Assembly (NCBI GenBank): GCA_020747065.1
Contig: JAGMVK010000007.1
Coordinates: forward strand, 806,001 to 870,000
Source of the DNA: Cadophora sp. MPI-SDFR-AT-0126
Taxonomy: Eukaryota > Ascomycota > Leotiomycetes > Helotiales > Ploettnerulaceae
DNA length: 64,000 nucleotides
Direction of reading: 5' to 3'
Shown: piece by piece, positions 49,460 to 60,796 of the stretch
Numbering within the stretch: position 1 is the stretch's first letter
Layout of the letters: every line of letters begins with the position of its first letter
Program-made: the position numbers and the translations under genes
The notes under the pieces: model-generated
Seen by the model: only the letters and a program-made list of their open reading frames with translations
What the model was told of the DNA's origin: nothing
Databases searched by the model: none

Positions 49460-51038
49460 GTCATATGTGCTATTAAGGAGATCGCAAATAGCAAGTCCTT
49501 GCGGAAGGCATATCTGGAGTAGGGTATTCCAAGGTCCACTCTTCGTGATCAGAATGCAACGATACAACTACATAAGGAGGCCGCTAAACACATGTAAAGA
49601 CTTTCTACTGTAATTGAAGATCGATTAACTAATTGGATTTTAACTTAAGAGTCTCTTAGCTATAGAGTTACCTACACGCAGATACGGGTTTTTAGAGAGA
49701 GGCTCCTAGCTCTTTAAGGAGATTACCGCTCACTTAGAAAATACTAGATAGCACGGTTTTTAGCTCGGAATCCTATTCTTAAGACCAAGAGGTAGATATA
49801 CGTTGATTTTATACGTGTTAATAACGCTTATTCTGAAGTTATTAAGCTATAGTTCCAAAAATTGGCAATTCCGGTAATCAAGGTAATTCTAACCTCTTAA
49901 CGATGGAATATAGACGAGACTAGTATTATAGAAGGTTATAGTCTGAATAGATATATAGTAGGGAGTGCAGAGGCACGTAAGGTTCAAGGAAAATAGTTAG
50001 GCTCGCGCTCTTAGACGATAATTATTAAGTGTATATCCGTAATAGGTCTTTCCACGTTTCCGGCTGTAATATACAAGGGAAAATCGGTCCAATAACAATA
50101 GTTTCCATCGCAATTAGATATATTCGATCTATGGTACTTTATAGCTATAGAAAATAGGTAGATAACTAATCAAACAGCTCTAGAATAGCTAGAAAAGGTC
50201 TTTATTCCTTAGACGGAACTACGTGACTATTCAGTAAGACTCCTTATTCTAGACAGCTATAGGAGCCACGAGACTACGGATTTCCTTTAGAGGTGTCTCG
50301 AGTATAATATCTACCTTCTTTTCTTACTAGCATATACGTCATATGTCTTATAACCTCTTGATTTAATAGTTTTTTCATTTCTTAAGTGTGCTTACTGGAA
50401 AGAGCTTTAAAAGTTAAGTTCAATGATTGATTCTACGCTAATTAGTAAGCGTAATTTCCTTATATACTATAAGAAGGTACGCCGAGAAAGTATTACAGCT
50501 TCAAATATCAAAGCTAGGTAGAGAACTACCGGTCTATAGCTAGTCTCTATAGTAAAGCTATTAATGAGCCCTTTGCTCTTAGAAAACAGTAATAAATCGA
50601 TAAATCCAACTCTCCTAAAGCTTTAAGAGATACTAATACTACCTCTAAAGGTTTCCAATACTTTAATTAAGTTACATACTTTAAGAAACCGGAAAGAGAT
50701 ATACGTATAGATTCGGACCCTAGCTAGCGAGTCATATGACTAACTTCCAGTTAATTGTTTACTCTTTAGGAAGGTTATAAAGGGAATAGACGAAAGAGAC
50801 TACGAATTAGGGAAGGCGAATATAAGGGTTAAAGAGTTAGAAGAAAGATTAGAGCAAGTACAGCTAAGGAAAAGAAAGAAAGTCCTAACTAGTTCAAATT
50901 CCCGGTTTATAAGAACACGTGTAATTAGGGAGGCTTAAATCGCAGCTGGAGAACGCTAAATTGAACTTGTAGAATTAGAAAGCGAAGGAGATTCAGATTC
51001 TACAATATCTTGTATAGAAGTTGACGCAGAATAGAAAT
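49460..51038 (+). pseudogene. RIP-inactivated pogo transposase
   Basis: Remnant of a DDE transposase with an N-terminal helix-turn-helix of the CENP-B/pogo kind. The order of motifs is intact: HTH near 49495-49555, a second DNA-binding part with KTKR near 49785, the first Asp in NIDET, the second in ILDSYRSH (normally ILDGHGSH), the third in PLD. The C-terminal part is acidic and charged, as in Fot1 relatives, ending with a stop near 51038. More than a dozen in-frame TAG/TAA codons interrupt it. No start codon can be assigned with confidence. Confidence 0.9.
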
Positions 51039-51073
51039 ATTAAGTGTTGAAAATCAGGTGACGGAATTAGTGG

Positions 51074-51117
51074 GGTGGGCGGAATGTAGGGGTGGGCGGA
51101 AACCAGGGGTGAGACGT
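51074..51117 (-). repeat. Right TIR of Fot1 element, 44 bp
   Basis: Perfect inverted copy of 49285-49328, ending GGGGTGAGACGT before the flanking TA at 51118-51119. The match stops at the 45th base. Confidence 0.95.
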
Positions 51118-54100
51118 TATCTTCTATTTCGTTTTTGAAATTGTGGGTCATCATACAGGCCTTTCTAGGTTCGTCTCCGGCGCCTCATAAAGCAGTTCCG
51201 ATCCGTTGGTGCATCTTTTTCATAGGGTCTAGCTGCTATGAAGAAAATATGTCTTGAAAATTTAGACCGGATGGAGGAAAGGAAGAGGCCCCCGCGTCCA
51301 CTCCGTTATATTGCACGATTTTCGCATGATCCGATTGGATTACTGGGAGCAATGGTCACCTAGTTGATGTGTTCTGGTTTGTGAATCGTGATATTCTCAC
51401 CTTCTCACAATCATAAGTTACATTTTGCAGCCAGTCCATAAGTCCACACAGCCATCCAACTGCCTACTGCTCCACCAAACCTATGAGAACCCCTTGCTAC
51501 AATGCCCTTGGAGAAAGAGCCACCTGCTAAATATCATGACTTGTCCAGAACGATATTCCGCCAGGAGGAGATTGTACCATAGTATGCTGGCGGATAGAGT
51601 AATTTGGAAGAAAAGGTTGAGGACATCGAGTGTACAGCCAAGACCCCAGGTAGTTCACAGTGGTCACAAGAATGCAATATTGGACAGAAGGACTGATGAG
51701 GACTTTGGCATGTCGACTACTGTCACTATCTAGGAACACTTCCCAGACTGTCCTACTGATAAAAGTATCCTTCAATTCACATATGTCCAGTCATTTCCCA
51801 TTACTCTTGGCCAACTCATGACATGAAACTTGGAGGTGGCGTACGGTACCTCTTGTCCGCACGTCTGACTGTGCGAGCTACGGTCAACCAAATACAAGTA
51901 CTGATGTTGATGTACCCTGGTGGCCGGCACAGTATCTCCCCGTCTTCTCAAGCACAACAGTGTGGTTGGAGTCATGTGCGCGCATAGGCTTGACAATCAC
52001 TCGTCCCAGAAGTCTAAACCCTTGAATGACATTTTCCAATCACATTCGATATTGGTGACCCCTGGGAAGACTCGCCCCTTTCTCCACTGTAGGTGCAGAA
52101 GCTTGCACTTCATTCCGGCTGGTGCTCCAGACTCTCGAAAGTCTTAAACCCCCATCTTTCAGTGTCAGGCTCCGACTTCGTTCTCCCATGGTGGTGGCGA
52201 GAGTACCTTGGGATTCAACAATCATTGCCGTTCCCTTGTTCGTTCAATCGGTCTTTCGTAACAGCTCTACCACATTGGTCTTCTTCTTGACAGGCTTGCT
52301 TGAGGGATTCGAAGGGCCTGTAAGGAAGCCAGGTCTTCGTAAGGTGCGTTGGGCTTGCTCTTGATAATAGGAAGCTGGTCGTCTCTGGCACTGACATTGG
52401 CAGCAGGAGGGATGATTCGTGAGGACTCATGATCATCAGAGAGAGGTGCAAAGGTTTTGTGATATCAGTGGCTCGGCCTTTGATTTCAGGGATGGTATTT
52501 TGGCTACTAGTTCCACCAGTAGCAGTCTGGGAATTACCCGCAGAAGAGTTTGAAGAATATGCGCCACGGGCTCGGCCTATGGCATTCTGTGGCTGAATGT
52601 TGCCGCCAGTGGAGGAGCCACCTCCACTGGGGAAGAGAAAGGACACAAGGGGTGCGGCTCCGCCGTACCCAAGTAGATTTTTTTTCGATCTGCGACGAAA
52701 AGCAAGTTAGCAGTGATTCAAACACTTCATGGAGACGTGGAAGGATGTGGAGGTGATGGACAGGCGTTGGAAGGTTGTTCTCAGCTCTTTCGCAACTGCG
52801 AGATAGCTGCGCACAAGAACAACTATGTAAACGCGTCGCAGAGAGTCTGGGGATGGAAAATAGATCTCTGAGTGTATAGCAGAAGAATAAGAACAGTCGA
52901 TATACTTTACGGAGGGCAATGTAGAGAGTCGTGGCTCTCTACGTCGAAGATGCGTTGAGAGGAAAAGAAGAGGATTTCGGGCGCGAGGAGATCGGTTATA
53001 TCAACAATCAACTGCCATTTGTGCATCACGTGTCTTAGTGTCAGTTGCTACGGGCACCTAGTCAGGCGAAGAACTCCAAAGCAGCATATCCTCTATCGGC
53101 TTAGCGACATTTGCATATTCCAGAGCTATGATCAACACTTCCACGTCTCTATTCATCTTGTATTGAAGTCCATCATATATGGGAGGTCTGCCTATATAAA
53201 GAGAGACTTCTTTCATGCATCCAAAGCGTTTTATTCTGTTTGGAAATCTAGCAAACATGTCGCACTGCGATTTGATATCTAGAAAACAGCATCACATGAC
53301 CAATGACTTAGAAATCTGGTGCACTAAGCCTCAAAGGCAATTTCAGAGGTGGAAAAAAAATGAAATCCTTTACTCATTGTATCAGGTACATTCTGAGACT
53401 GTCTTGTATCGTATTCGTAACGTTTCCTTCATAGTGGTCGATTTGCTTGATGAGATGTCGTTCGGAAGGGATCGCTGCTTTGCCAAATGCACTTGCTGCT
53501 TTAAGCGAGCATGATCTCCTCACGAATCTCTTTGCACCAGCCCAGGGAATAACAGGACGTACATCCTGGGAACGGAAGAACGGCATCAAACAGAACACCA
53601 GTAGCAGAAGAATAACCGCAACACAAAGTGAAAGCCAAGAGAACATCGCATGCGAGTTATTCGGGGCAGAGAGATCTTTGAGCTGGGGCACACTCGTGCT
53701 GCACTACCATTTCTCAAACGCAGTTATACGCTTCAAAATGCAAATAGAATTCTCAAGCTAAACCGACATGCACTCGCAACAGTTCGGGCCATTGCCCTTG
53801 GTTAGCTGCTGCAGGAGACGTGGATTTTGATTGCATTTGATGATGAGATGATGTTTGACTGCTTGTACGGATTATATAATATGGACTAAGTCCGAATGGC
53901 CAGGGTTCACTCTGCCACTGGATTATGTACTAAGCAGAATTGCAAACTGCTTTCTCCTCATTATTCGCAAAATATTCAATCTGGCAAATTCCTTCTGCAC
54001 TATCCATGACTATTCCAATTTTCGAAGCCGTACTGCAAAATTCAATCATCGCCTTAAAGTTTTCAGTCACCGTCCAAGAAGAGGAAATATGGGCGGGGAA

Positions 54101-54258
54101 GTAAGGATGGTAAAGTAAACTTCTGTAAAACGGAGTAAATAGTCTCTATAAATCTCTACCACATTAAGCTTTTACCGCGCATCCTCCAATTCTACGATCC
54201 TCACGGCCTCTCTCCTCTGACAAAATCAACCCTGATACATGTTTCGAAAGCCAAACCA
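51118..54258. other. Gene-poor stretch with coding relics
   Basis: About 3.1 kb to the right of the transposon. It contains the frameshifted relic at 52244-52646 (listed separately) and a minus-strand frame at 53374-53691 with a hydrophobic helix (FSWLSLCVAVILLLLVFCLM) followed by DVRPVIPWAGAKRF, which faintly recalls the membrane anchor and start of a fungal P450 but does not continue as one. No intact gene can be supported. Confidence 0.45.
52244..52646 (-). pseudogene. Frameshifted gene relic
   Basis: Protein-like sequence that jumps between frames. It opens with GTG where an ATG would be expected (52644-52646), giving SFLFPSGGGSSTGGNIQPQ. At the A4 run (T4 on the plus strand, 52455-52458) the sensible reading moves to another frame with FAPLSDDHESSRIIPPAANV and ends its good part near LPIIKSKPNAPYEDLASLQ. 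A third frame then gives KPVKKKTNVVELLRKTD before TGA at 52244-52246. Lost start plus two shifts suggest a decayed gene. The family is unknown to me. An unrecognised spliced gene is the alternative. Confidence 0.42.
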
Positions 54259-54839
54259 CTAGTAATTTTCCAACTGGATCGGTTGAATGTTGAAGACCGC
54301 TTGATTGTAAGTATAAAAGCCGCCTGGTTGATCAGAGTAGATACATTGATTGATGGTGTTGTCGAAAGCGTCCTAATCAAGCAATCACCTATAGTGAGCT
54401 TGTGTGATGTATATGGATGAGGAAAGCATGCTTACCCAGCAATACTCTAAGCCCATTGCCTTCGTGGGTGCTGCGTACCCGCCCTGCACATTTCCAAACG
54501 AGGCCTTACATGTCGTGATTCCACCGTCTGTGAAGCAGGATACATCGGTGTTGTCGCTACAAAGTGCTACTCGCACTTTCTGAATATGAGTTGAGTCAGT
54601 AAAGAATTTCGACATAGTTCGAGTTTTTCAGAGTGTCATTTTGAGTATCCAACATTAAGAGGCTTAAATGAAAGGACGGTAAGGCTGGTGTGGGACTTTT
54701 AAAGGAGACTCACCCAAGCATCCTCATAGAGCGTGTCATAATATTGCCAGTGCGGACCAGAGAAACAATTCGCGCTTCTAACCGGTTGGTAGAGAAGGGT
54801 GGCAAAAGCAAAAAGGCAGAAACAAAATCGTGAAAGCAT
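54259..54839 (-). CDS. Small secreted cysteine-rich protein, 127 aa
   Basis: Predicted secreted protein, effector-like in size and cysteine content; no known function. Three exons, 54714-54839, 54436-54579 and 54259-54372, with introns of 134 and 63 nt, all in phase 0. None of the exons is obvious as a long open frame, so automated calls may miss it. Residues 1-23 are a clear signal peptide (LSRFCFCLFAFATLLYQ, then VRSA). The mature part is about 104 aa with six cysteines, in ANCFSG, ALCSDN, VSCFTD, TTCKAS, EYCWDA and NQCIYS, enough for three disulfides. No KEX2 site or repeat is visible. It is divergent to the secreted 258-aa gene about 1 kb away. Confidence 0.8.
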
Positions 54840-55833
54840 TTCTGAGTACATGAATCAACAAGCGAGCTTGTGGATGCTGATACACTGATCTGGTACCGTG
54901 CCGCGCTCTCGAGATGGGCAAGAAACAACATCTTATTTATTTCCACCTTTGTCTGATTAGATTAAAATTAGATTGGGCTTGCACTTATGAAGATTAGGGC
55001 CGGATAGGGCAGATCTATCCTCACGATATCAGTGTGGCGGAATTATGATGCCGTGTTCCAAAGGATCTGTTACTACATTTTCGAACGCGGACACAGCTAT
55101 GCTCAAGCAGGCTCAGCTCAAAAGCTGAAACGCTCAACGCCCGACTCATATCGGAAAGTTAGACTCATGGTGGTGGCTGGCGACTGACATCGAAAGCCAC
55201 CATACATGTTTGTCGAATCAAACGCTTTGGTTGACGAGGCTGCATATTTTCCCCACGGACAGGTAGTGGCGGGGGTGCGATCTATAATTTGGGGGCCGGG
55301 AATGTGGCATTGCTATTGCATGTGCTGGATCGCTATTGGAACATTGCCTAAGAATATTCCAGAGTAACGTGTGTGTGGTCGATAGCTACAGTTTTTGGGT
55401 GGAAGGCTGGTGAGGCTAGTGAGAGAAGGCTGCGATCGGCATTCTTTCAAATTCTTGCAGCGGTGTGTTTGAAGGCTGCCAAATGCAGTTGTTTCTTTTA
55501 TTAGCTATCTTTGTCTTGCTGGTCAAGCCAGCGTAGGTGTGTTGATGATTGTGTCGCAAATTTTCCCTCGCACCCTGCAGCAATGCTGTTGTCGATCAAG
55601 GCTCAGAACGTGGCGCAAGCTGTTAAAGGATCAGTAGGGTATCAATTGCTTGAAGCAGCTTCTTTCGATGATTACATCTCAACCTCAGATTTATTAAACA
55701 TCAGTCCCTACTTTGTCTGAGACGGTAGCCTGACGTCAAAGACTTACTTATGACCCTCAAATTCCCAGCTCGATTGAAGAGATAATTCAAGAATATCATA
55801 AGTTTTCCTTTCATCCAAGACCACTTCGCAAGC
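54840..55833. other. Divergent promoter region, secreted pair
   Basis: About 1 kb between the starts of the two secreted-protein genes. Only short open frames. It must hold both promoters and could allow joint control; no specific motif is claimed. Confidence 0.5.
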
Positions 55834-56664
55834 ATGTTCGACCCTCTTGTCAGATGGCACTGTGCCGTCACTCTTGCGGTACTTCTCCTTTCTCTCGCAC
55901 CTCCATCGCATGGAACACCCATCAACAACTCCATTACATCTCCAAATCTCACCAGAAGAATAAACACCAGCAATCTCGACATCTTGACCCCTGATAGCAG
56001 CGGCAACCTTGTTCGTAGCGCTTTATCGATCACCAGCCAACAACCTGTTCCTGGAGATGTTACCTACATCGGGACAGGTCAATGCAAATCATCGACCTTC
56101 TATCTCAGTACACTATCCTGCACTCTCTTTTGCACAACTCAGACAGTTGTGGTAGCCGCCCAACCGGTGAAAGCAAGCGCCGATATCGTCTGCACGACTA
56201 ACACATGCGGCATAGCCTTATCACAGAGCGTGACGGTTAGCGATTCCACCACGGTCAGCGGAAGCTTCAGTGCCGGCGCCGGCAATACTATCAAAGGTCA
56301 AGCACAGCTAGGAGGAAGTCGAACTTGGTCAAACAGCGCCACTGCCTCGAATACATATACCTTCTCACCTACCAATGGTGACGTAGGCTATATCATCTTT
56401 GTGCCGTATATGCTTGAGGCGTGCGGAACGTTTACGGAATTCCATTGGGACCTGTTTTGTCACGACTGGAATTATAATTACGATTCATGGGTGCAGCCTA
56501 TCCATTTCGATCCGATGTCCTGCGGGCAGACTCCTTTGACGTTGCAAGGTGGAAATGCTGACGGGGTGAGTGCCTTTTTTTGATCCGATGAAAAGTGACA
56601 ATTTGTTGACAGCAATTAGGCTTATTCGTTCTGTAATACGAATACCGGCGTTGGTTGCGGTTGA
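55834..56664 (+). CDS. Secreted cysteine-rich protein, 258 aa
   Basis: Predicted secreted protein of unknown function. Exons 55834-56565 and 56620-56664 with a 54-nt intron give 258 aa. The signal peptide ends near LLLSLAPPSHG. The mature chain has ten cysteines, an even number, in GQCKSS, LSCTLF, LFCTTQ, IVCTTN, NTCGIA, EACGTF, LFCHDW, MSCGQT, SFCNTN and VGCG. Residues about 130-190 are a Ser/Thr/Gly/Ala-rich alternating pattern (SVTVSDSTTVSGSFSAGAG) followed by YTFSPTNGDVGYIIFVPYML. Such amphipathic strand pairs recall aerolysin-fold proteins, but the resemblance is only in pattern, and I do not claim the family. The second exon supplies the last two cysteines, which supports the splice. 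Confidence 0.85.
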
Positions 56665-58754
56665 ATGCTATATGCCTGCGATGCGACTTCGCCACTCGGA
56701 GCGGTGGTGCTTGTCCTGCCCAAATCCTCTTTTTCCAAGTCCTCGCTTAGTTTCCAAATATTGCACTTGCGACGCTTCATTCTTGAATCTCTCTCTCCTT
56801 CATACGCGGATGAAGGGAAGTCTCTTGACGGTAGGAATAGAACGAAATACATCTTTATTTCTCCTTCCCATACGCCCAAGATGCAAAATATATCGAAGAA
56901 TGCTCTAGATGAGCGGCTTAAAGCTTCCCGCACAATCCTTACGATATTTCACACCAGATTCCGCAAAATTTTAACATTATGCAATTACCGCCAGATCCCA
57001 TTTCTCAGAGAAGAACTGAACCATAAGAAGTTCGTCTTACTTGAGCTCCAACATGAAGCCAAACAACAACAGATTCGAAAAGATAACTACCCCAGGAAGG
57101 ACTGACTGGGCGAAGTACCAAAGGCGCCACCGGTTGTCGAGCATGTTTGGATCTAGTATATTCTGTAGACCAAGGGTGGCCATCTTATCGGCCTTCGTAG
57201 CTCTAGTAGAACTAATAGGGTATAAGAAAATGTGGGCTTTCAGCATTAATTTCCTTGTGATAATCATAAAACTTCAATGCTAATGAGTTCTGTCAGTTTG
57301 GTCGAGCACGAAAGATTGCTGACCGAGAAGAGAGATGTTGTGGCAGAGATCCATCGGCTGCGTCGAGAGTTGAATATGCAGGCTACAGATGAAGAGTATT
57401 TCACTGAAAATGCATCTACTAGAATGCGTATCATTGATATCGTGAGATGGATTACGAAATAGGTGTAGGATAGAGTGTAACTGGCGGATCTCTGACCTCA
57501 AGATACGTCAAGCCAGTCTATGCGGTTCTCCTGGACTTCTGTGTGAATTTCAATCAAATACAAGTGATTATCTCGCGGTGTTTCTGATCCCTACCATTCA
57601 TATACTTTAAAGTGTTGGAGGTGTATGAAACGTCCATCATTCACGTGATTTCATCTTGCTAGACTCTCTGCAGGATTTCATGGAACCAACTGCTTCTCCT
57701 GAGAAGCCTCTCCCTCCTCATCTCAGCCTCTTCTAATACATAGAGTCTCGAGTTGGAACGCGGTCTAGTCCGTCTTGGACGGGAGTGCATTGAGGGGGGA
57801 GCCAAGCCTACACGGACCGGTTCCGTGCCCACTCACTCTGAATTTGACTTCTTTACGGACGTACGCACAATTACAACAAATCATAGAGAGCTTTCGGTCT
57901 GGGGGAGCAAGTTGACTTATTGAAAGAAGATCCTAAACTTTAAATCTGCCTGCGGGATTTCATCGAAGGCGACGGAGCTCGATCTCACCAACGACGGCAG
58001 ATCGTCGTGTCCTCACTTCCGGGTATCTCTTGACTTTACCTGCGATGAATAACTCTCTGGTCTTCAAGCTCGTATCAGGTTAGCACCAACTTCATGTTGA
58101 ACTGCGCCAATAATTATATCTGTCGTGGGAACTAGCCTGAACCTACACAGAAGATAGAAGCTATTCCAAACATGGGCTTTCACCAGGTCCCTTGGCTCTT
58201 TGTAAGGCATTCTGCAAAAAAATACACAAACAAATGCATAGTCGAGGCCGGCCTGAATAACAATATTCTTAAAAGTATCCTTGCATGTTCTGCTGTTGGT
58301 ATATAAGCAACATATGTCGTGCTCGAGTATGGCGTGTTATTCCAAAAACATCTGATGCGGAAGGAACCCCGGCGCTAGTATCAACAACCAAGATACCAAG
58401 AAACCTTGAACTTAGAACGATTTACATCTAGACTCTTCTGATACCGAACGATTGGAGACCGGTCCGGGTGTCAAGCCATGGCTGCCCCTTGGCGGTGTCA
58501 CTACATGCTGCGCCCAGTGTATCCGAGGGTGAACACTCTGCATCACGATGCCAACATGCTCCCACAGCCCGGAAATCGTAGAAAACGGTGGAGAGAGCTG
58601 AGGAACTCCTTCTCCACAGATAAGCCACCCCAGGTTCCAAGACTTACCCCACTACCAAGAGATTGAGTCTGGGGATCATATGTTAAGAGTAAGGTCCCCA
58701 GGTTGTGGTGATTGTGCGCTGTTCATTTCTCCATTTAGACAATTTCCCAGCAAA
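56665..58754. other. Intergenic 2.1 kb
   Basis: Gap before the permease gene. It contains one doubtful small gene (57053-57462, listed separately). Other open frames, including 146 codons at 56665-57105 plus strand, show no domain. The right part must hold the permease promoter. Confidence 0.4.
57053..57462 (+). CDS. Doubtful small two-exon gene, 110 aa
   Basis: A possible model joins 57053-57219 to 57297-57462 across a 77-nt intron with a GTATAA donor, a CTAAT branch-like site and a GTCAG acceptor; phase closes. The product has a basic N-terminus (TDWAKYQRRHRL), one hydrophobic stretch (ILSAFVALVELIG) and a charged helix (EKRDVVAEIHRLRRELNMQ). No family known. Phase closure alone has a one in three chance, so support is weak. 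Confidence 0.22.
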
Positions 58755-60398
58755 ATGAATACCATAACTCAAACAGGAGGAACTCCAGACAGTAACTCTC
58801 TCAAGCCAGACTACAAAGAGGTCGAAACCCCAAACACCGGAACAGATGAATTGGGCCCTCCAATTTTCGATGCAGCTGCAACAAAGAGACTCTTGAGAAA
58901 ATTGGATCTTCGCCTTTTGCCTTTCCTTGCACTACTCTATCTGTTAGTCTTCCCTTCATTCATCGGACCAAGCTGACCATCTAGGCTGAGTTTTCTTGAC
59001 CGAACAAACATCGGAAATGCCCGCCTTTTCGGTCTCGAAGCTGATCTCGGCATGTCCGGAATCGACTACAACATTGCTCTTGCAATCTTCTTCCCAACAT
59101 ATGTTATCGCAGAAGTCCCCTCCAACATGATGATCAAACGGCTGTCACCGAGTCTTTGGTTGACATTCATCATGGTTGCTTGGTCTGCCATTGTCATCGG
59201 TATGGGTTTCGTGACCAATTTTGGAGGCCTTCTTGCTACGCGAGCGATTCTTGGTCTCGCCGAGGGTGGATTGTTCCCTGGTGTCTCATACTACATCACG
59301 CTATGGTATCCTCGACACGAATGTGGCTTTCGTCTTGCCCTTTTCTTCTCAGCCGCAACAGCAGCAGGCGCTTTTGGAGGGTTGTTAGCAGCTGCGATCG
59401 GGAATATGGAAGACGTAGCTGGAAGATCTGGTTGGTCTTGGATCTTCATCATCGAAGGACTCCTTACCATCTTTGTTGCCGCATTCGCATATTGGATTAT
59501 CGTTGACACGCCTGACTCGTAAGTTCTACGATATATCCCAAGCGGTGTGGTAAACTAACGAAACAGTGCAAAATTCTTGAACAAGGATGAGAAGCTCGAA
59601 ATCAAGAGGCGATTAGTTCACGACAGAAGTGACTTAGCTGACGAATTCGACATGCGATACTTCTATGATGCTATCAAAGATTGGAAGATCTACGTTCATA
59701 TGCTGATTACTATCGGTATCTACACTGCTGTGTATTCATTCTCTCTGTTTCTCCCCACAATCATAAGAAACATGGGATACACCAATGTCCAAGCACAACT
59801 CCTTTCCGTACCGCCGTACGTCGTTGGCTGCATAGTCACAATTGGCACAGGTTACTTTGCGGATAAGGTGAAGCAGCGTGCCATTTTCATGCTCGTCTTC
59901 TCTGGTACAGCTATAGTTGGATGGGTAATGCTCATTTCGACAACGATTCCGGGAGTGCAATACACCGGAACGTTCTTGGCGTGTCTCGGAATCTTCCCAT
60001 GTGTGCCTCTAGGTGTTGCTTGGAATGGCAACAATATTGGTGGTAGTCTGAAACGAGGTGTTGGTATTGCAATGCATGTTGGAGCCGGGAACCTTGGAGG
60101 TGTTCTCGCAGCATTTATCTACCTGCCAAAGGATAGACCTGAGTAAGTGGGCTGGAAATTATATCGAACCACGCTAACAACGCTTAGATTTCATCAAGGA
60201 CATGGTATTCTGATTGGTGTCATCACGATGTCTTTCTGTCTGTGTATTTTTATGAGATGGTGGTTGAAAAAGGAGAACTCTCGAAGGGATCAGTGGGCTG
60301 CTGAGAATAACTTGTTCCCAGGTAGCTACACGACGGAGCAGAAGCGATTGGAGAGAGCCAAGGGGGATTATGCCACCTTTTTCAGATACACCCTTTGA
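58755..60398 (+). CDS. MFS permease, allantoate (Dal5) family
   Basis: Plasma-membrane major facilitator of the anion:cation symporter (Dal5-like) family, which takes up organic anions such as allantoate, nicotinate, pantothenate or similar acids; substrate not predictable here. Exons 58755-58942, 58985-59518, 59567-60142 and 60188-60398, introns 42-48 nt, give 502 aa, a normal length. The first splice falls inside helix 1 and restores LSFLDRTNIGNARL, the family signature. Other marks are RAILGLAEGGLFPGVSYY in helix 4, the TLWYPRHE loop, and the helix 10 phrase PLGVAWNGNNIGGSLKRGVG. N- and C-termini are hydrophilic and cytosolic. The acyltransferase-3 gene follows 398 bp downstream on the same strand. 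Confidence 0.95.
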
Positions 60399-60796
60399 GG
60401 CAGGTAGAGGTCTTAGATCAATACAGTTGAAGTTTAGAACTTCTCAGATACCCTTCCATGGCAACAGTGTATGGGATAATGGTAAGAGTATTTGTTGTCC
60501 ATGTTTACGCCCCTTTATCTCTCGCTTAGCATTCTCGCCTTACAAAGTGTGCATAATGGAAACAATTGAATCAAGCTGTGCCGCTTTTACAGGGTTCTCG
60601 AGCGTCCGCCCTAGAACATCAGCTCGTGGCCTGAATAAGCGAATCGTCAAGCTTCGAACATCTGAAACATCGCGACTGGGGCTACTATCCTGAAACAAAC
60701 CTGAGGGTGCACGTGCAACCGCGGCACAAGTAAAGACCACCTTGAACCACAGCCATCCTCTTTCTGCTCATCTCGAAAGGTAATTAGATTCCCATC
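60399..60796. other. Intergenic, permease to acyltransferase
   Basis: About 400 bp between two plus-strand genes, holding the permease 3' end and the acyltransferase promoter. The 107-codon frame at 60370-60693 overlaps the permease end in another frame and is not supported. Confidence 0.5.

Larger units (their letters stand above)
49285..51117 (+). mobile_element. Decayed Fot1/pogo DNA transposon
   Basis: A full-length 1,833-bp element of the Tc1/mariner superfamily, pogo/Fot1 group. It has perfect 44-bp terminal inverted repeats and is flanked by TA on both sides (49283-49284 and 51118-51119), the target duplication of this superfamily. The plus strand holds a dead transposase in one main frame with many stops. 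Recognisable pieces: helix-turn-helix with GIPRSTLRDQ near 49525, NIDET near 49909 (first catalytic Asp), YKGKSVQ near 50070, ILDSYRSHETTDFL near 50250 (second Asp), and a PLD near 50352. Nearly all stops fit TGG to TAG or CAG/CAA to TAG/TAA, that is CA to TA and TG to TA, the RIP signature. It cannot encode a working enzyme. Confidence 0.94.
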
